Part shown: positions 45,224-56,926 of the stretch, piece after piece
How the letters are laid out: the number at the start of each line of letters is the position of its first letter
Position numbering within the stretch: position 1 is the first letter of the stretch
Source of the DNA: Demequina lignilytica
Lineage (GTDB): Bacteria; Actinomycetota; Actinomycetes; Actinomycetales; Demequinaceae
Assembly (NCBI RefSeq): GCF_030418305.1
Contig: NZ_JAUHPX010000003.1
Coordinates: 338,110-402,109, forward strand
Length of the DNA stretch: 64,000 nucleotides
Direction of reading: 5' to 3'
Notes under the pieces: model-generated
Told to the model about the DNA's origin: nothing
Databases searched by the model: none
What the model saw: the letters and a program-made list of their open reading frames with translations, nothing else
Position numbers and translations under genes: made by a program

Positions 45224-46195
45224 CTAGCGGGCGGCCTCCGTGTAGAGCGACGCGCGGGGATCCTCACCCGCGGTGGCATCGGTGAGCGCCTCAAGCGCCT
45301 TCTTGGCATCGCGGGAGAGCTTGCGCGGCACCGCGACCTCGACGGTGACCATGAGGTCGCCGGTGCCCTTCTTGGAGGCGAGTCCGCGACCCTTCACCCG
45401 GAGCACCGTGCCCGACTGCGTGCCGGACGGCACCTTGACCTTGACCCGCTCCCCCGACAGCGTCGGCACCTCGACATGGGCGCCGAGCGCGGCCTCGTCG
45501 AACCGCACCGGCAGCTTCATCTTGAGATTGAGCCCGTCGATGGTGAACACGGGGTGCCGCTGCACGTGCACCGTGAGCAGCAGGTCGCCTGCTGGTCCGC
45601 CGTTCGACCCGGGCCGGCCCTTGCCGGGCACGCGGATCCGCTGGCCGTCCTTGACGCCCACCGGCAGCCGGGTGGTGATGCGCTGGCCGTCGGAGCCGAG
45701 CGTCACGGTCGACCCCTCGGCGGCGTCGCGGAAGGTGACCTCGACGGCCGCGGCGATGTCGCCGCCCTTCTGCGGTCCGCGCTGGAAGCCGCCGCCGAAC
45801 ATCGACCCGAGGATGTCCTCGAAGCCGCCGGTGCCGCCACCCGAGGTGCGGAACTGCGCGCCCCCGCGTCCGCCGCCGCCGAACATCCCGCCGAGGATGT
45901 CCTCGAAGCCGGCCGCGCCGCCCGCGCCGCCGCCGCCCGCCTGGAAGCGTGCGCCGCCACCGCCCATCGCGCGGATCGCGTCGTACTGCTGGCGGTCCTC
46001 GGTGTCGGACAGCACGGCGTAGGCCTCGCCGACCTCCTTGAACCGCTTCTCCGCGGCCGCGTCCCCGGGGTTGCGGTCCGGGTGCAGGTCGCGCGCGAGC
46101 TTCCGGTACGCCTTCTTGATGGCGTCCGCGTCGGCGTCCTTGGAGACGCCGAGCGTCGCGTAGAAGTCCTTGTTGAACCAGTCCTGGCTGGGCAT
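45224..46195 (-). CDS. dnaJ: DnaJ co-chaperone lacking the zinc-finger domain
   Basis: 323 residues. The J-domain is at about 9-75 with HPD at 38-40. A Gly-rich region holds a duplicated GFEDILG-x-MFGGG unit at about 96-135. The C-terminal substrate-binding domains (about 140-300) follow without CxxCxGxG zinc repeats, so it is a type II/CbpA-like DnaJ, as is usual for the dnaJ of actinobacterial dnaK operons. It stimulates DnaK ATP hydrolysis. It lies between grpE and hspR. Confidence 0.95.
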   Translation of the reverse strand: MPSQDWFNKDFYATLGVSKDADADAIKKAYRKLARDLHPDRNPGDAAAEKRFKEVGEAYAVLSDTEDRQQYDAIRAMGGGGARFQAGGGGAGGAAGFEDILGGMFGGGGRGGAQFRTSGGGTGGFEDILGSMFGGGFQRGPQKGGDIAAAVEVTFRDAAEGSTVTLGSDGQRITTRLPVGVKDGQRIRVPGKGRPGSNGGPAGDLLLTVHVQRHPVFTIDGLNLKMKLPVRFDEAALGAHVEVPTLSGERVKVKVPSGTQSGTVLRVKGRGLASKKGTGDLMVTVEVAVPRKLSRDAKKALEALTDATAGEDPRASLYTEAAR

Positions 46196-46213
46196 GGCGC
46201 CTCCCTCCTGGGG

Positions 46214-46810
46214 CTACTCGGGCTGCGCGACGATCACGCGCGCGGGGCGGAGCACGCGCTCGCCCACCTTGTGGCCGGGCTGGGCGACGTGCTGGACCGT
46301 GGGCTCGGCCACCTCGGTGCTCGGCTGGGACATGAGAGCCTCGTGCAGCTGCGGGTCGAACTCGTCGCCCGCGGTGCCGTAGCTCGACCAGCCCAGGCGG
46401 CCGAGCGCTCCCTCGAGCTTCTCCGCGATCGCGGCGAAGGGACCTTCGGCGAGGTCGCCGTGGTCGCGCGCCGCCGCGATGTCGTCGAGCACCGGGATCA
46501 GCGCCTCCACGGCCTTCGCGGTCGCGTTCACGGCGATGAGCTCCCGGTCCCGGTCGACGCGCTTGCGGTAGTTGACGTACTCGGCCTGGAGCCGCTGAAG
46601 GTCGGCGAGGTGCTCGGCGGCCTTCTGATACGCGGCGTTGAGGGCGTCGTCGGCGCCCGTCTCGTCCGCCGTGAGGTCGTCGACGCCGTCGTGGTCCTCG
46701 TCGAGGAACGTGCCCTCGGGGACCTCCTTGCCAGCCTCGTTCAGGATCGACTCCGCCTGGGCCAGCGCATCGTCCTGCGGCTCCTCGGGAGTGGGGGTGT
46801 TGTCGGTCAT
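46214..46810 (-). CDS. grpE: GrpE nucleotide exchange factor
   Basis: 198 residues. An acidic, probably disordered N-terminus (about 1-60) leads into a long helix (AEYVNYRKRVDRDRELIAV) and the C-terminal beta domain (VQHVAQPGHKVGERVLRPARVIV). It releases ADP from DnaK. GGAGG precedes the ATG. It lies 76 bp after dnaK. A 10-bp form of the dispersed word lies in it (46766-46775). Confidence 0.96.
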   Translation of the reverse strand: MTDNTPTPEEPQDDALAQAESILNEAGKEVPEGTFLDEDHDGVDDLTADETGADDALNAAYQKAAEHLADLQRLQAEYVNYRKRVDRDRELIAVNATAKAVEALIPVLDDIAAARDHGDLAEGPFAAIAEKLEGALGRLGWSSYGTAGDEFDPQLHEALMSQPSTEVAEPTVQHVAQPGHKVGERVLRPARVIVAQPE

Positions 46811-46886
46811 GTCACGCCTCCGTAGGGCGACGGCGGGCGGCGGCTCGGCATCGTGTGCCGTGGCCGCGCGCCCGCCGTCAGCTCGG

Positions 46887-48755
<1,869 letters not shown>

Positions 48756-48805
48756 GTTCTTTCCTCCTACTGCGGCGGGGCGCCGCGTGAAACCTCCGCT
48801 CAGGA

Positions 48806-48826
48806 CTTGAGCGACTGAGACTCAAG
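48806..48826 (-). promoter_or_regulatory. HAIR site 1 (HspR operator)
   Basis: CTTGAGC-N7-ACTCAAG, one base from the HAIR consensus CTTGAGT-N7-ACTCAAG. It overlaps the -10 of the dnaK promoter. Confidence 0.9.
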
Positions 48827-48852
48827 TTACGTCGCGAGCGAGGTTGCGTCAA
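48824..48852 (-). promoter_or_regulatory. dnaK promoter
   Basis: On the minus strand TTGACG (48852-48847), 17 bp, then TAACTT (48829-48824): a vegetative-type promoter placed between the two HAIR sites, consistent with repression by HspR rather than a heat-shock sigma factor. Confidence 0.75.
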
Positions 48853-48867
48853 GTCGACGAGGCAGAA

Positions 48868-48888
48868 GTTGAGCGAACTCTGCTCAAG
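48868..48888 (-). promoter_or_regulatory. HAIR site 2 (HspR operator)
   Basis: GTTGAGC-N7-GCTCAAG, an imperfect HAIR repeat 62 bp from site 1 and upstream of the -35. Confidence 0.75.
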
Positions 48889-49102
48889 TTCCCAGGAGCG
48901 CGCTGTGCTGTGCCGGGTCGGGGCGCTCATCTCCCCCGAGGAGGCGCGGACTCGCGAGAGATGGCGGTCAGTTCCCCGCACGAGGTGGGCGAGACAGGGG
49001 CCGGGGCGTAGGTGTGGGGACCACGCGCGGCCACGGCTTAACCCCGGCGAAATGTTCAGCCTCCTACGATACGAAAATCCGAGGCGGGCACGAGGAGTGG
49101 TG

Positions 49103-50104
49103 ATGTCAGATCTGCAGGTCGGCTACGCGGCGATGCTCGAGCAGTTCGCCCCCATGGAGGCCGTCGCGCTGAGCGAGTACGCCGAGAGCAGGGGCTTCTC
49201 CGGTGTCATGGCCGCCGACCACTTCCAGCCCTGGGTCCCGCAGCAGGGCCAGTCCGCGTTCGTGTGGAACGTGCTCACCGCGATCGGCGAGCGCACCACG
49301 GGGGACATGGGCCCCGGTGTCACCGCCCCGACCTTCCGCTGGCATCCGGCGATGGTCGCGCAGGCGTCGGCCACGCTCGCCGCGATGTACCCGGGCCGGC
49401 ACTGGCTCGGTCTGGGCGCCGGCGAGGCGCTCAACGAGCACATCGTCGGCCAGTACTGGCCCGAGCCGCCCGAGCGCATCAACCGCATGTTCGAGGCCAT
49501 CGACATCATCAAGAAGCTGTTCGACGCCTCGATCGCGGGCAAGGACGTCAAGCACCAGGGGACGTTCTACCGCCTCGAGACCACGCGCCTGTGGACCATG
49601 CCCGAGGTCGCTCCGCCCATCTACGTCGCGACGGCGGGTCCGGTCGCCGCCCGCCGCGCGGGCCGCGAGGTCGACGGGCTCATCACGGTCGGCGCGCCGA
49701 AGGAGAAGATCGCGCACCTCTTCTCGCGCTTCGAGCAGGGGGCGCGCGAGGCGGGCAAGGACCCCGACTCCATGCCGCGCATCCTGCAGCTGCACATGTC
49801 GTGGGCGCCCACCTACGAGGAGGCGTTGCAGAACGCGATGGTCGAGTGGCCGAACGGCGGCATGAAGTTCCCCAAGGCCGACATCCGCTCGCCGTTCGAG
49901 CTCGAGCAGATCGCGAAGATGGTCCGCCCCGAGGACTTCGAGGGCCGCATGGTCATCAGCGAGGACCCCGACGTCCACCGCGAGTACATCCAGGGCTTCG
50001 TCGACCTCGGCTTCGATCGCGTCTACCTCCACAACGTCGGCCGCAACCAGCGCGAGTGGATCGACACCTTCGCCGCCGACGTGCTCCCGAAGCTGCACCG
50101 CTGA
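49103..50104 (+). CDS. F420-dependent oxidoreductase of the glucose-6-phosphate dehydrogenase group
   Basis: 333 residues from ATG 49103 after GAGGAG; an extension to 48869 crosses the HAIR region and is rejected. A luciferase-like (LLM) barrel whose text matches FGD proteins: ADHFQPW (F420-binding His), [29 protein letters not shown] and [25 protein letters not shown] enzymes reduce F420 using glucose-6-phosphate, but this broader group includes proteins of other specificity. It is followed within 1 bp by cofE and then cofC, tying it to F420 metabolism. Confidence 0.87.
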   Translation: MSDLQVGYAAMLEQFAPMEAVALSEYAESRGFSGVMAADHFQPWVPQQGQSAFVWNVLTAIGERTTGDMGPGVTAPTFRWHPAMVAQASATLAAMYPGRHWLGLGAGEALNEHIVGQYWPEPPERINRMFEAIDIIKKLFDASIAGKDVKHQGTFYRLETTRLWTMPEVAPPIYVATAGPVAARRAGREVDGLITVGAPKEKIAHLFSRFEQGAREAGKDPDSMPRILQLHMSWAPTYEEALQNAMVEWPNGGMKFPKADIRSPFELEQIAKMVRPEDFEGRMVISEDPDVHREYIQGFVDLGFDRVYLHNVGRNQREWIDTFAADVLPKLHR

Positions 50105-50105
50105 C

Positions 50106-50891
50106 ATGCTCACCGCGTGGGCCGTCCCCGGCCTGGGCGAGATCGCCCCGGGCGCGGACCTGCCTGCCCTGATCGCCGCGGCGGCCGCGACCGCGGGCAC
50201 GCCGCTGGCCGACGGCGACGTGGTGGTGGTCGCGAGCAAGATCGTCTCGAAGGCGGAGGGTCGGCTGGTCACGGCGGCGGACCGCGAGGACGCCATCACC
50301 GCGGAGGCCGTCCGGGTGGTCGCGTCGCGGCCGCGCAAGGACGGCGGCCTCACCCGGATCGTGCAGACCACGCACGGCTTCGTCATGGCCGCCGCGGGCG
50401 TCGACGGCTCGAACGTGCCCGCGGGGCACGTCCTGCTGCTGCCCGTCGACCCCGACGGGTCGGCGCGCTCGCTCGCCGAGGGCCTGCGCGCCGCGACGGG
50501 ATCGCGCGTCGGGGTGGTCGTCACGGACACGTTCGGCCGGCCCTGGCGCAACGGACAGACCGACCTCGCGATCGGCGCGGCCTACGTCGACGTGACCGAC
50601 GACCACCGCGGCACGCCCGACGCGCAGGGTCGCACCCTCGAGGTCTCCGTGACCGCGCTGGTCGACGAGCTTGCGGCGGCCGCGGACCTGGTGAAGGGGA
50701 AGGTGCGGGGCCTGCCCGTCGCCGTGGTGCGCGGCCTCGACGCGGTGACGGACGAGGTGGGGACCGGCGTGCGTGCCCTGGTCCGGGACGCGGAGCACGA
50801 CATGTTCCGCTGGGGATCGGACGAGGCGTACGCCCGCGGCTTCGACGCGGGGCTCGCCGCGGCCGCGCACGCGGAGGAGGAGGCGCCGTGA
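50106..50891 (+). CDS. cofE: Coenzyme F420-0:L-glutamate ligase
   Basis: 261 residues, equal to the N-terminal ligase domain of mycobacterial FbiB; the C-terminal nitroreductase-like domain is absent. It adds glutamates to F420-0 using GTP. Family text is [17 protein letters not shown] near the N-terminus and [21 protein letters not shown] in the middle, with [20 protein letters not shown] near the end. The ATG lies 1 bp after the preceding stop with no clear ribosome-binding site, so translation is probably coupled. Confidence 0.93.
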   Translation: MLTAWAVPGLGEIAPGADLPALIAAAAATAGTPLADGDVVVVASKIVSKAEGRLVTAADREDAITAEAVRVVASRPRKDGGLTRIVQTTHGFVMAAAGVDGSNVPAGHVLLLPVDPDGSARSLAEGLRAATGSRVGVVVTDTFGRPWRNGQTDLAIGAAYVDVTDDHRGTPDAQGRTLEVSVTALVDELAAAADLVKGKVRGLPVAVVRGLDAVTDEVGTGVRALVRDAEHDMFRWGSDEAYARGFDAGLAAAAHAEEEAP

Positions 50892-51502
50892 CCGGCTGGA
50901 CCGTGCTGATCCCGGTGAAGGGCGGGCCGCACGCCAAGTCGCGCCTTCCCGAGGTGGTGAGGGGCGCCTCGCGCGCCGCGCTGGCGACCGCGCTCGCGGC
51001 GGACACGGTCGCGGCGGTGGTGGGTGCAGCCGACGTGGCGCGCGTGATCGTCGTGACCGAGACGCCGGGCCTGGAGCTGCCAGGGATGGACGGAGTGGAG
51101 CGCTGGGTCCAGCACGCCGAGGGCCTGAACGCCGGGATCTCGGAGGTCGCGCGCATGCTGATCGGCCCCTGCGCCGTCGTGCTCGGGGACCTGCCCGCGC
51201 TCAGGCCCGCGGACGTCGACGAGGCGCTCGCGCGCGTGGCGCTCGCCCGCCGCGCCGTCTTCCCCGACGCCGCCGGGACGGGCACGACCCTGCTCGGAGC
51301 GATCGACGGGCGGCTGCTGCCGGCGTTCGGCCAGGGATCCTTCGCGCGCCATCGAGCGCTCGGCTATCAAGGTCTCGACGCGTCGCTCCGCCTGAGCGCG
51401 GACGTGGACACCGAGCGCGACCTCGATCGGGCGCACTCGCTCGGCCTCGGCGCGCACACGGTCGCCGCGCTCGCGGCGGTCCCCGTGGTCAGCGCAGGCT
51501 GA
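50888..51502 (+). CDS. cofC: 2-phospho-L-lactate or phosphoenolpyruvate guanylyltransferase
   Basis: 204 residues from GTG 50888 (GTGA overlap with cofE). It has a nucleotidyltransferase fold: [20 protein letters not shown] at the start, [11 protein letters not shown], and [18 protein letters not shown]. It activates the three-carbon acid with GTP for transfer by CofD; in actinobacteria (FbiD) the substrate is phosphoenolpyruvate. Its 3' end overlaps cofD, on the other strand, by 14 bp. Confidence 0.92.
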   Translation: MTGWTVLIPVKGGPHAKSRLPEVVRGASRAALATALAADTVAAVVGAADVARVIVVTETPGLELPGMDGVERWVQHAEGLNAGISEVARMLIGPCAVVLGDLPALRPADVDEALARVALARRAVFPDAAGTGTTLLGAIDGRLLPAFGQGSFARHRALGYQGLDASLRLSADVDTERDLDRAHSLGLGAHTVAALAAVPVVSAG

Positions 51503-52459
51503 GGCCCAGCTCCACCGCCGCCGCCGCGATGGCGGCCGTCGTGTCGACGTCGGTCATCCACAACGGCCGCGCGAGCCCGGCGACGCCCGCGGAGGCGAGC
51601 TCGTCCAGCGCGCCGGCGTCCGCATCGTCGACCAGCCAGCCGTCGAGGAGGCCGTGGCGCGACCGGTAGTCGAGCGCCACGCCCGCGGCGGTCGCCGGGA
51701 CCCCGAGCGTCGCGAGGCAGGCCTCCGCCATCCCGCGCACCGCGGCGCCGCCGATGATCGGCGAGACCCCCACGAGCGGCGCGGCCGCGGAGCGGAGCGC
51801 GTCGGCGATGCCCGGCACCCCCAGGATGGTCCCGACGGACACCACCGGGTTGGACGGCGGCAGCAGCACCAGGTCGGCCCCGGCGATCGCGTCGAGCACG
51901 CCCGGTGCCGGTGCCGCCTCGTCCACCCTGACCTGCACGAAGCGGCGCGCCGGCGCCGCCGCCCGCGTCCTCACCCACCACTCCTCGAAGTGCATCACCT
52001 CGCCGCCCGAGAGCTCGACGTGGGTCTCGACCGGCTGATCGCTCATCGGCAGCAGGGTGACAGGCAGGTCCCAGCGGGCGGCGAGCCGTGCGGTCGCCGC
52101 CGAGAGCGGCTGGCCTGCGTCCAGGAGCGACGTGCGGGCGAGGTGGGTCGCGATGTCGCGATCGCCCAGCGTGAACCACTCCCAGCCCACGCCGTAGGGG
52201 CGCAGCTCCTCGGCGACCGTGAAGCGCTCGTCCTCCCGACCCCAGCCCTGCGCCTCGCTGATCACCCCGCCGAGCGTGTACATCACCGTGTCGAGGTCCG
52301 GGCAGATCTGGAGCCCGTGCAGGCGCATGTCGTCGCCCGTGTTCGCGATCACGGTGACGTCGAGCGGCACCCCCGCGGTGGCGCCCCACGCGACCAGGCC
52401 GCGGAGGAAGCGGGCGCCGCCCACCCCTCCGGACAGGGCGACGATGCGCAGCGGGTCGG

Positions 52460-52463
<4 letters not shown>
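51489..52463 (-). CDS. cofD: 2-phospho-L-lactate (phosphoenolpyruvate) transferase
   Basis: 324 residues, the FbiA/CofD family. It joins the activated three-carbon acid to the deazaflavin Fo. Landmarks are VALSGGVGGARFLRGL at the N-terminus, VIANTGDDMRLHGLQICPDLDTVMYTL, and LLPPSNPVVSVGTILGVPGIADAL with SPIIGG. It overlaps the ATPase stop by 4 bp and is the last cistron of the ABC-transporter operon, convergent with cofC. Fo synthase (fbiC) is not in the window. Confidence 0.95.
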
Positions 52464-53223
<760 letters not shown>

Positions 53224-53233
<10 letters not shown>

Positions 53234-54270
53234 GACTGCCTCCGGGCCTGCCGCAGCACCAGGACGAACACGGGGACCCCGAGCAGGGCCGTCACCACCC
53301 CGACGGGGATCTCGCGCGGGTCGAGCACGGTGCGTGCGAGCGTGTCCGCCCAGACCAGGAAGATCGCCCCGCCCAGCGCGACCGCGGGGAGCAGGTGGCG
53401 GTGCAGGCCCCCGCTGAGCGCCCGCATGAGGTGCGGCAGCACCAGGCCGACGAAGCCGATCGCACCCGAGGTCGAGACCATCGCTCCCGTCAGCAGCGAG
53501 ACGGTGCCGAGCAGCACCAGGCGGGTCCGGCGGGTGTGGATCCCGAGCGCGGCGGCGGCGCTCTCGCCGAGCGCGAAGGCGTCGAGCCGGGTCGCGTGCA
53601 GGCGGATCACCGGGTAGAGGCCGGCGAGCGCGATCCCCGCCACCGCGACCGTGGTCCACGACGAGCCGGCGAGGGACCCGAGCAGCCAGCTCAGGACCTC
53701 GCGGAACGAGTCGCCCTTCGCCGCCATCACGATCACGAGCGAGGTCGCGGCCGCCAGGAACTGGGACACCGCGAGGCCGGCGAGCACCAGCGTCGTGGGG
53801 GTGACGGCACCCGAGAGCCTCGCGATCGCGAGCGCGGCGGCGAGGGCGAACGCCGCCCCCGCGAAGGCCGCGAGCGGCACCGCGGCGGTGGCGGCGACGG
53901 AGGCGCCCAGCCCCAGGAGGATCACCGCGACGGCCCCGAGGGAGGCGCCCGAGGACAGCCCGAGCAGGTAGGGGTCCGCGAGCGGGTTGCGCGTGAGCCC
54001 CTGCATGACCGCGCCCGCGACCGCGAGCCCCGCGCCGACGAGCGCCGCCGTCAGCGCGCGCGGCACCCGGATGTGCCACACGATCGCGTCGGTGGTCGCG
54101 GACGCCGACGCGCCGCCGAGGCCCAGGTGGTGGGCGATCACCGACCAGGCGCCGGCGGGGGACAGGTCGGCCACCCCGATCGACACGGCCGCGACCAGGC
54201 TGGCGGCGAGCGCGAGCGCCAGCGCCGCCAGCAGCAGCACCGTCCCGCGCCCGCCGCGGACCGCGGTCAT
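53224..54270 (-). CDS. Proposed F420-0 ABC transporter, permease
   Basis: 348 residues from ATG 54270. It is a FecCD/BtuC-type permease with about 10 membrane spans. Conserved text: VPRALTAALVGAGLAVAGAVMQGLTRNPLADPYLLGLSSGASLGA, given here in pieces as the PRALTAALVGAGLA and NPLADPYLLGLSSGA motifs, and GFVGLVLPHLMR near residue 275. ATGA overlap with the binding-protein gene. Confidence 0.86.
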
Positions 54271-55274
54271 GACAGCCCGAGCGCGTCCAGCTGGGTCGTC
54301 AGCGACGCGACGGCCTCGACGTTGCGCACGCCCGCCTCGCCCGCGGCGAAGGGGATCACCAGGTAGCGCCCCTCGCGGACGGCGGTGAGGGACGCGGTGG
54401 CAGGATCCGACTCGAGCCGCTCGATCTTGCTCGCGGCCGTGTTCCACGAGGCGTCGACCAGCACGATCACGTCGGGGTCCGCCTCGACCACGGCCTCCCA
54501 GGTGGCGGACGTCCACGTGTCGTGGACGTCCGCGAACACGTTCGTGAGGCCCGCCGCGTCCATCATCATCTGGGGTGCGCCGATGCCGGCGCCGACGTAC
54601 GGCGCGTCGTCGCCCGAGGAGTACCAGACGGCGGTGAGGCCGGAGGTGGATGGCTCGACCGCGGCGAGGCCGTCGCGCATCGTCTCCACCAGGGCGGCGG
54701 CGGCCTGCTCGGCGCCGAACACCAGCCCGGCCTCCTCGATCTGAGCGAACAGGAGGTCGAACGTCATCGGGTCCGGCTGGTAGCCGGCCTCCTTGCATGC
54801 CGACGGCGCGACGTAGGTGAGGATCCCGAGGGCGGCGAGGTCGGCTCGCTCGCCGACCCCGTCGGCGGCGAAGTTGGACTCCCAGCCGCCGACGATCGCG
54901 TCGGGGTCGAGGGCGAGGGTCGCCTCCTGGCCGGGGAGGAAGTCCGACATCACGGGGATGTCGACGTCGAGGGTCGTGTACGGCGGCTCGACCGGTCCGT
55001 CGAGGAAGGCGGCGCCGACGATCCGGTCCGCCAGGCCCAGCTCGACGAGCAGCTCGGTGGTGGTCGACTTCACGGTGACGATGCGGTCCGGCGTCCCCTC
55101 GGGGGTGACGACGGTCCCGCAGTTGTCGACCGTGAGCTCCGCCGCGGCAGCGGGGTCGGCCGAGGAGGGGGTGACGGGGGCGGGGTCTGCGCTGACGGAC
55201 GAGCACGCGGTCGCCAGGACCAGCGGGGCCAGGACGATGCCGAGGCGGGCGAGGTGCGGGAGGTGGCGGGGCAT
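54267..55274 (-). CDS. Proposed F420-0 ABC transporter, substrate-binding lipoprotein
   Basis: 335 residues from ATG 55274 behind GGAAGG; a longer frame into the MocR gene is rejected. The lipobox is ATAC with Cys at 24. It has a helical-backbone metal/siderophore-type binding fold: RIVTVKSTTTELLVELGLADRIVGAA, and later WEAVVEADPDVIVLVDASWNTA. It starts the operon that ends in cofD. A siderophore or cobalamin ligand would be the alternative reading of the fold. Confidence 0.85.
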   Translation of the reverse strand: MPRHLPHLARLGIVLAPLVLATACSSVSADPAPVTPSSADPAAAAELTVDNCGTVVTPEGTPDRIVTVKSTTTELLVELGLADRIVGAAFLDGPVEPPYTTLDVDIPVMSDFLPGQEATLALDPDAIVGGWESNFAADGVGERADLAALGILTYVAPSACKEAGYQPDPMTFDLLFAQIEEAGLVFGAEQAAAALVETMRDGLAAVEPSTSGLTAVWYSSGDDAPYVGAGIGAPQMMMDAAGLTNVFADVHDTWTSATWEAVVEADPDVIVLVDASWNTAASKIERLESDPATASLTAVREGRYLVIPFAAGEAGVRNVEAVASLTTQLDALGLS

Positions 55275-55387
55275 GGGGCGGCCTTCCGGATCGGGGTCGT
55301 GCGCGTTCCCGGACCTGCCGTCGATACCCGACGGCCCACCATGCCACCTCCGGCCGGGGTCCAGGCCGCCAGCGTACGGCGGGGTGG

Positions 55388-56773
55388 TTACCTCGATGTT
55401 TCGCAGGCGGCGGCGATCGCCGCCGCGACGTCCGGGATCGCCTCGCGGAGCCCCCCGACGCTCACCCGGACGTGGTCGCCGACGTGGGGCCCGGGCGCAT
55501 CGTCCCCCTCCGGGGTCGGCACGACGAAGGCGCTGCCCGGGCTCACCTGGATCCCCGCGGCGGCCAGGGTGACGCGCGCCGCCGCCTCGTCGGGCACCGG
55601 CACCCACACGTTGAGGCCGTCGCGGGCCTCGACGTCGACGCCGAGGCCGCGCAGGCACGAGGCCAGCTCGCGCTGGCGGGCGAAGTACGCGTAGCGGGCG
55701 GCGCTGATCGAGGCGATCGCTGGTCGGGTCGTGAGGAGGTCGTGCAGCACGGCCTGGAGGATCCGTGACGTCCACCCCGGGCCGAGCACGCGGTAGCCGA
55801 CGATCCGCTCGATCGCCCCCGCGGGTCCGCTCATCGCGGCGACCCGTAGGTCGGGGCCGTGCGACTTCGAGAAGCCGCCCACGTGGAGGGTGCGGGCGGG
55901 GAGCCACGTGCCGAGGCTGACCGCGGGGGCGGCGGACACGAGGTTGGTGTGATCGTCCTCGATCACCACGGTGTCGCGCCCGTAGCGGTGGCGGGAGAGC
56001 ACGGTCGCGAGCTCCTCGGCGCGCGAGGCGGTGAGGGACGCGCCGGTGGGATTGTGCGCGCGCGGCTGGAGCACCACCGCGGCGGGACGCGACGTGAGCG
56101 CCTCGTGAAGAGCCGCCGGGACCATGCCCCGGTGGTCGATGCGTGCGGGCACCGCCATCAGGTGGAGGTGGTCGAGCAGGTCGAGCAGCATCGGGAACGT
56201 CGGATTCTCCACCACGACCCGGTCGCCGTAGCGGGCCACGGCGCGCAGCGCCCGCTCGACGCCGTCCATGGCGCCATCGACCATCGCGAGGGCGGGCGGG
56301 GAGTACGGCCAGCGCTCGCGCAGCGGTGCCTCCAGCTCGGGCAGCAGCGGCGGCTGGGTGTACGAGGTGACGGAGGCGCGGCGGGGAGCGACCCGTTCGA
56401 GGCTCGCGGAGACGTCGGGGAGCAGCGTCGGGTCCGGCAGGCCGGACGCGAGGTCGAGCCGGGGTGCCATGCCGGGCGCAGCGGTGCCGCGGTCCGCGAG
56501 CCGCTGCGACCGCGGCGTGAGCCACGGCGTGGTCGGCTCGAGCACGAAGGTGCCGGCCCGGCCGCGTGCCTGGATCAGCCCGGCCTTGACCATGCCCTGC
56601 CAGGCGGTCGACACCGTCGCCGGGCTCACCCCGAGCTCCCGCGCGATGTCGCGGACCGTGGGCAGGCGGGTGCCGGGCGGCAGCTCGCCGCTGCGGATCA
56701 GCATCGACAGCGCGGACGCGATGCCCTGGGGCGTGGGGGTCTCGACGGCGTCGACGAGCGTCGCCAGCGGCAT
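55388..56773 (-). CDS. MocR-type GntR/aminotransferase regulator
   Basis: 461 residues from ATG 56773 behind AAGGGGGA; an extension to 56860 is rejected. The N-terminal winged helix is at about 15-80 (LPTVRDIARELGVSPATVSTAWQGM). A fold-type I aminotransferase domain fills the rest: PRAHNPTGASLT, VIEDDHTN, and the PLP-binding Lys in GGFSKSHGPDLR. MocR proteins sense PLP-linked amines or amino acids. It is divergent from the pyrimidine/hydantoin operon and 113 bp upstream of the F420-0 transporter genes, and may control either or both. Confidence 0.92.
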   Translation of the reverse strand: MPLATLVDAVETPTPQGIASALSMLIRSGELPPGTRLPTVRDIARELGVSPATVSTAWQGMVKAGLIQARGRAGTFVLEPTTPWLTPRSQRLADRGTAAPGMAPRLDLASGLPDPTLLPDVSASLERVAPRRASVTSYTQPPLLPELEAPLRERWPYSPPALAMVDGAMDGVERALRAVARYGDRVVVENPTFPMLLDLLDHLHLMAVPARIDHRGMVPAALHEALTSRPAAVVLQPRAHNPTGASLTASRAEELATVLSRHRYGRDTVVIEDDHTNLVSAAPAVSLGTWLPARTLHVGGFSKSHGPDLRVAAMSGPAGAIERIVGYRVLGPGWTSRILQAVLHDLLTTRPAIASISAARYAYFARQRELASCLRGLGVDVEARDGLNVWVPVPDEAAARVTLAAAGIQVSPGSAFVVPTPEGDDAPGPHVGDHVRVSVGGLREAIPDVAAAIAAACETSR

Positions 56774-56829
56774 GGGTCCCCCTTCGCGCCCGCAGTTATC
56801 GCGCCCGTGTTCTGTCCGTAACCAGGCTT

Positions 56830-56842
56830 TTACCGGCGGTAA
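56830..56842. promoter_or_regulatory. Candidate operator of the MocR-type regulator
   Basis: TTACC-GGC-GGTAA, a perfect 5-bp inverted repeat with a 3-bp centre, lies in the 153-bp divergent region. GTAAC also recurs nearby (about 56818 and 56869). MocR regulators often bind such repeated half-sites. Confidence 0.42.
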
Positions 56843-56926
56843 CGACTCAGAAATGTTCAAGAGCCAGAGTAACAGTCAACCGGGGACGCGAGCCCCCACC
56901 CTCCAGCACACCCTCGAGGAGCGAGC

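Larger units (their letters stand above)
48756..49102. other. Divergent region between dnaK and the F420 oxidoreductase gene
   Basis: It contains the dnaK leader, its promoter and two HAIR sites on the left. The right part (48900-49102) holds no gene; TACGAT near 49065 is a -10 candidate for the rightward gene. Confidence 0.55.

Noticed and set aside
45703..45960. Small minus-strand frame inside dnaJ
   Set aside because: It is a frame-shifted reading of the Gly-rich DnaJ linker with no start signal.
55275..55387. Cobalamin riboswitch before the FecCD-type transporter genes
   Set aside because: The conserved B12-box and stems were not found in the 113-bp gap, so a B12 importer is not supported by a riboswitch.
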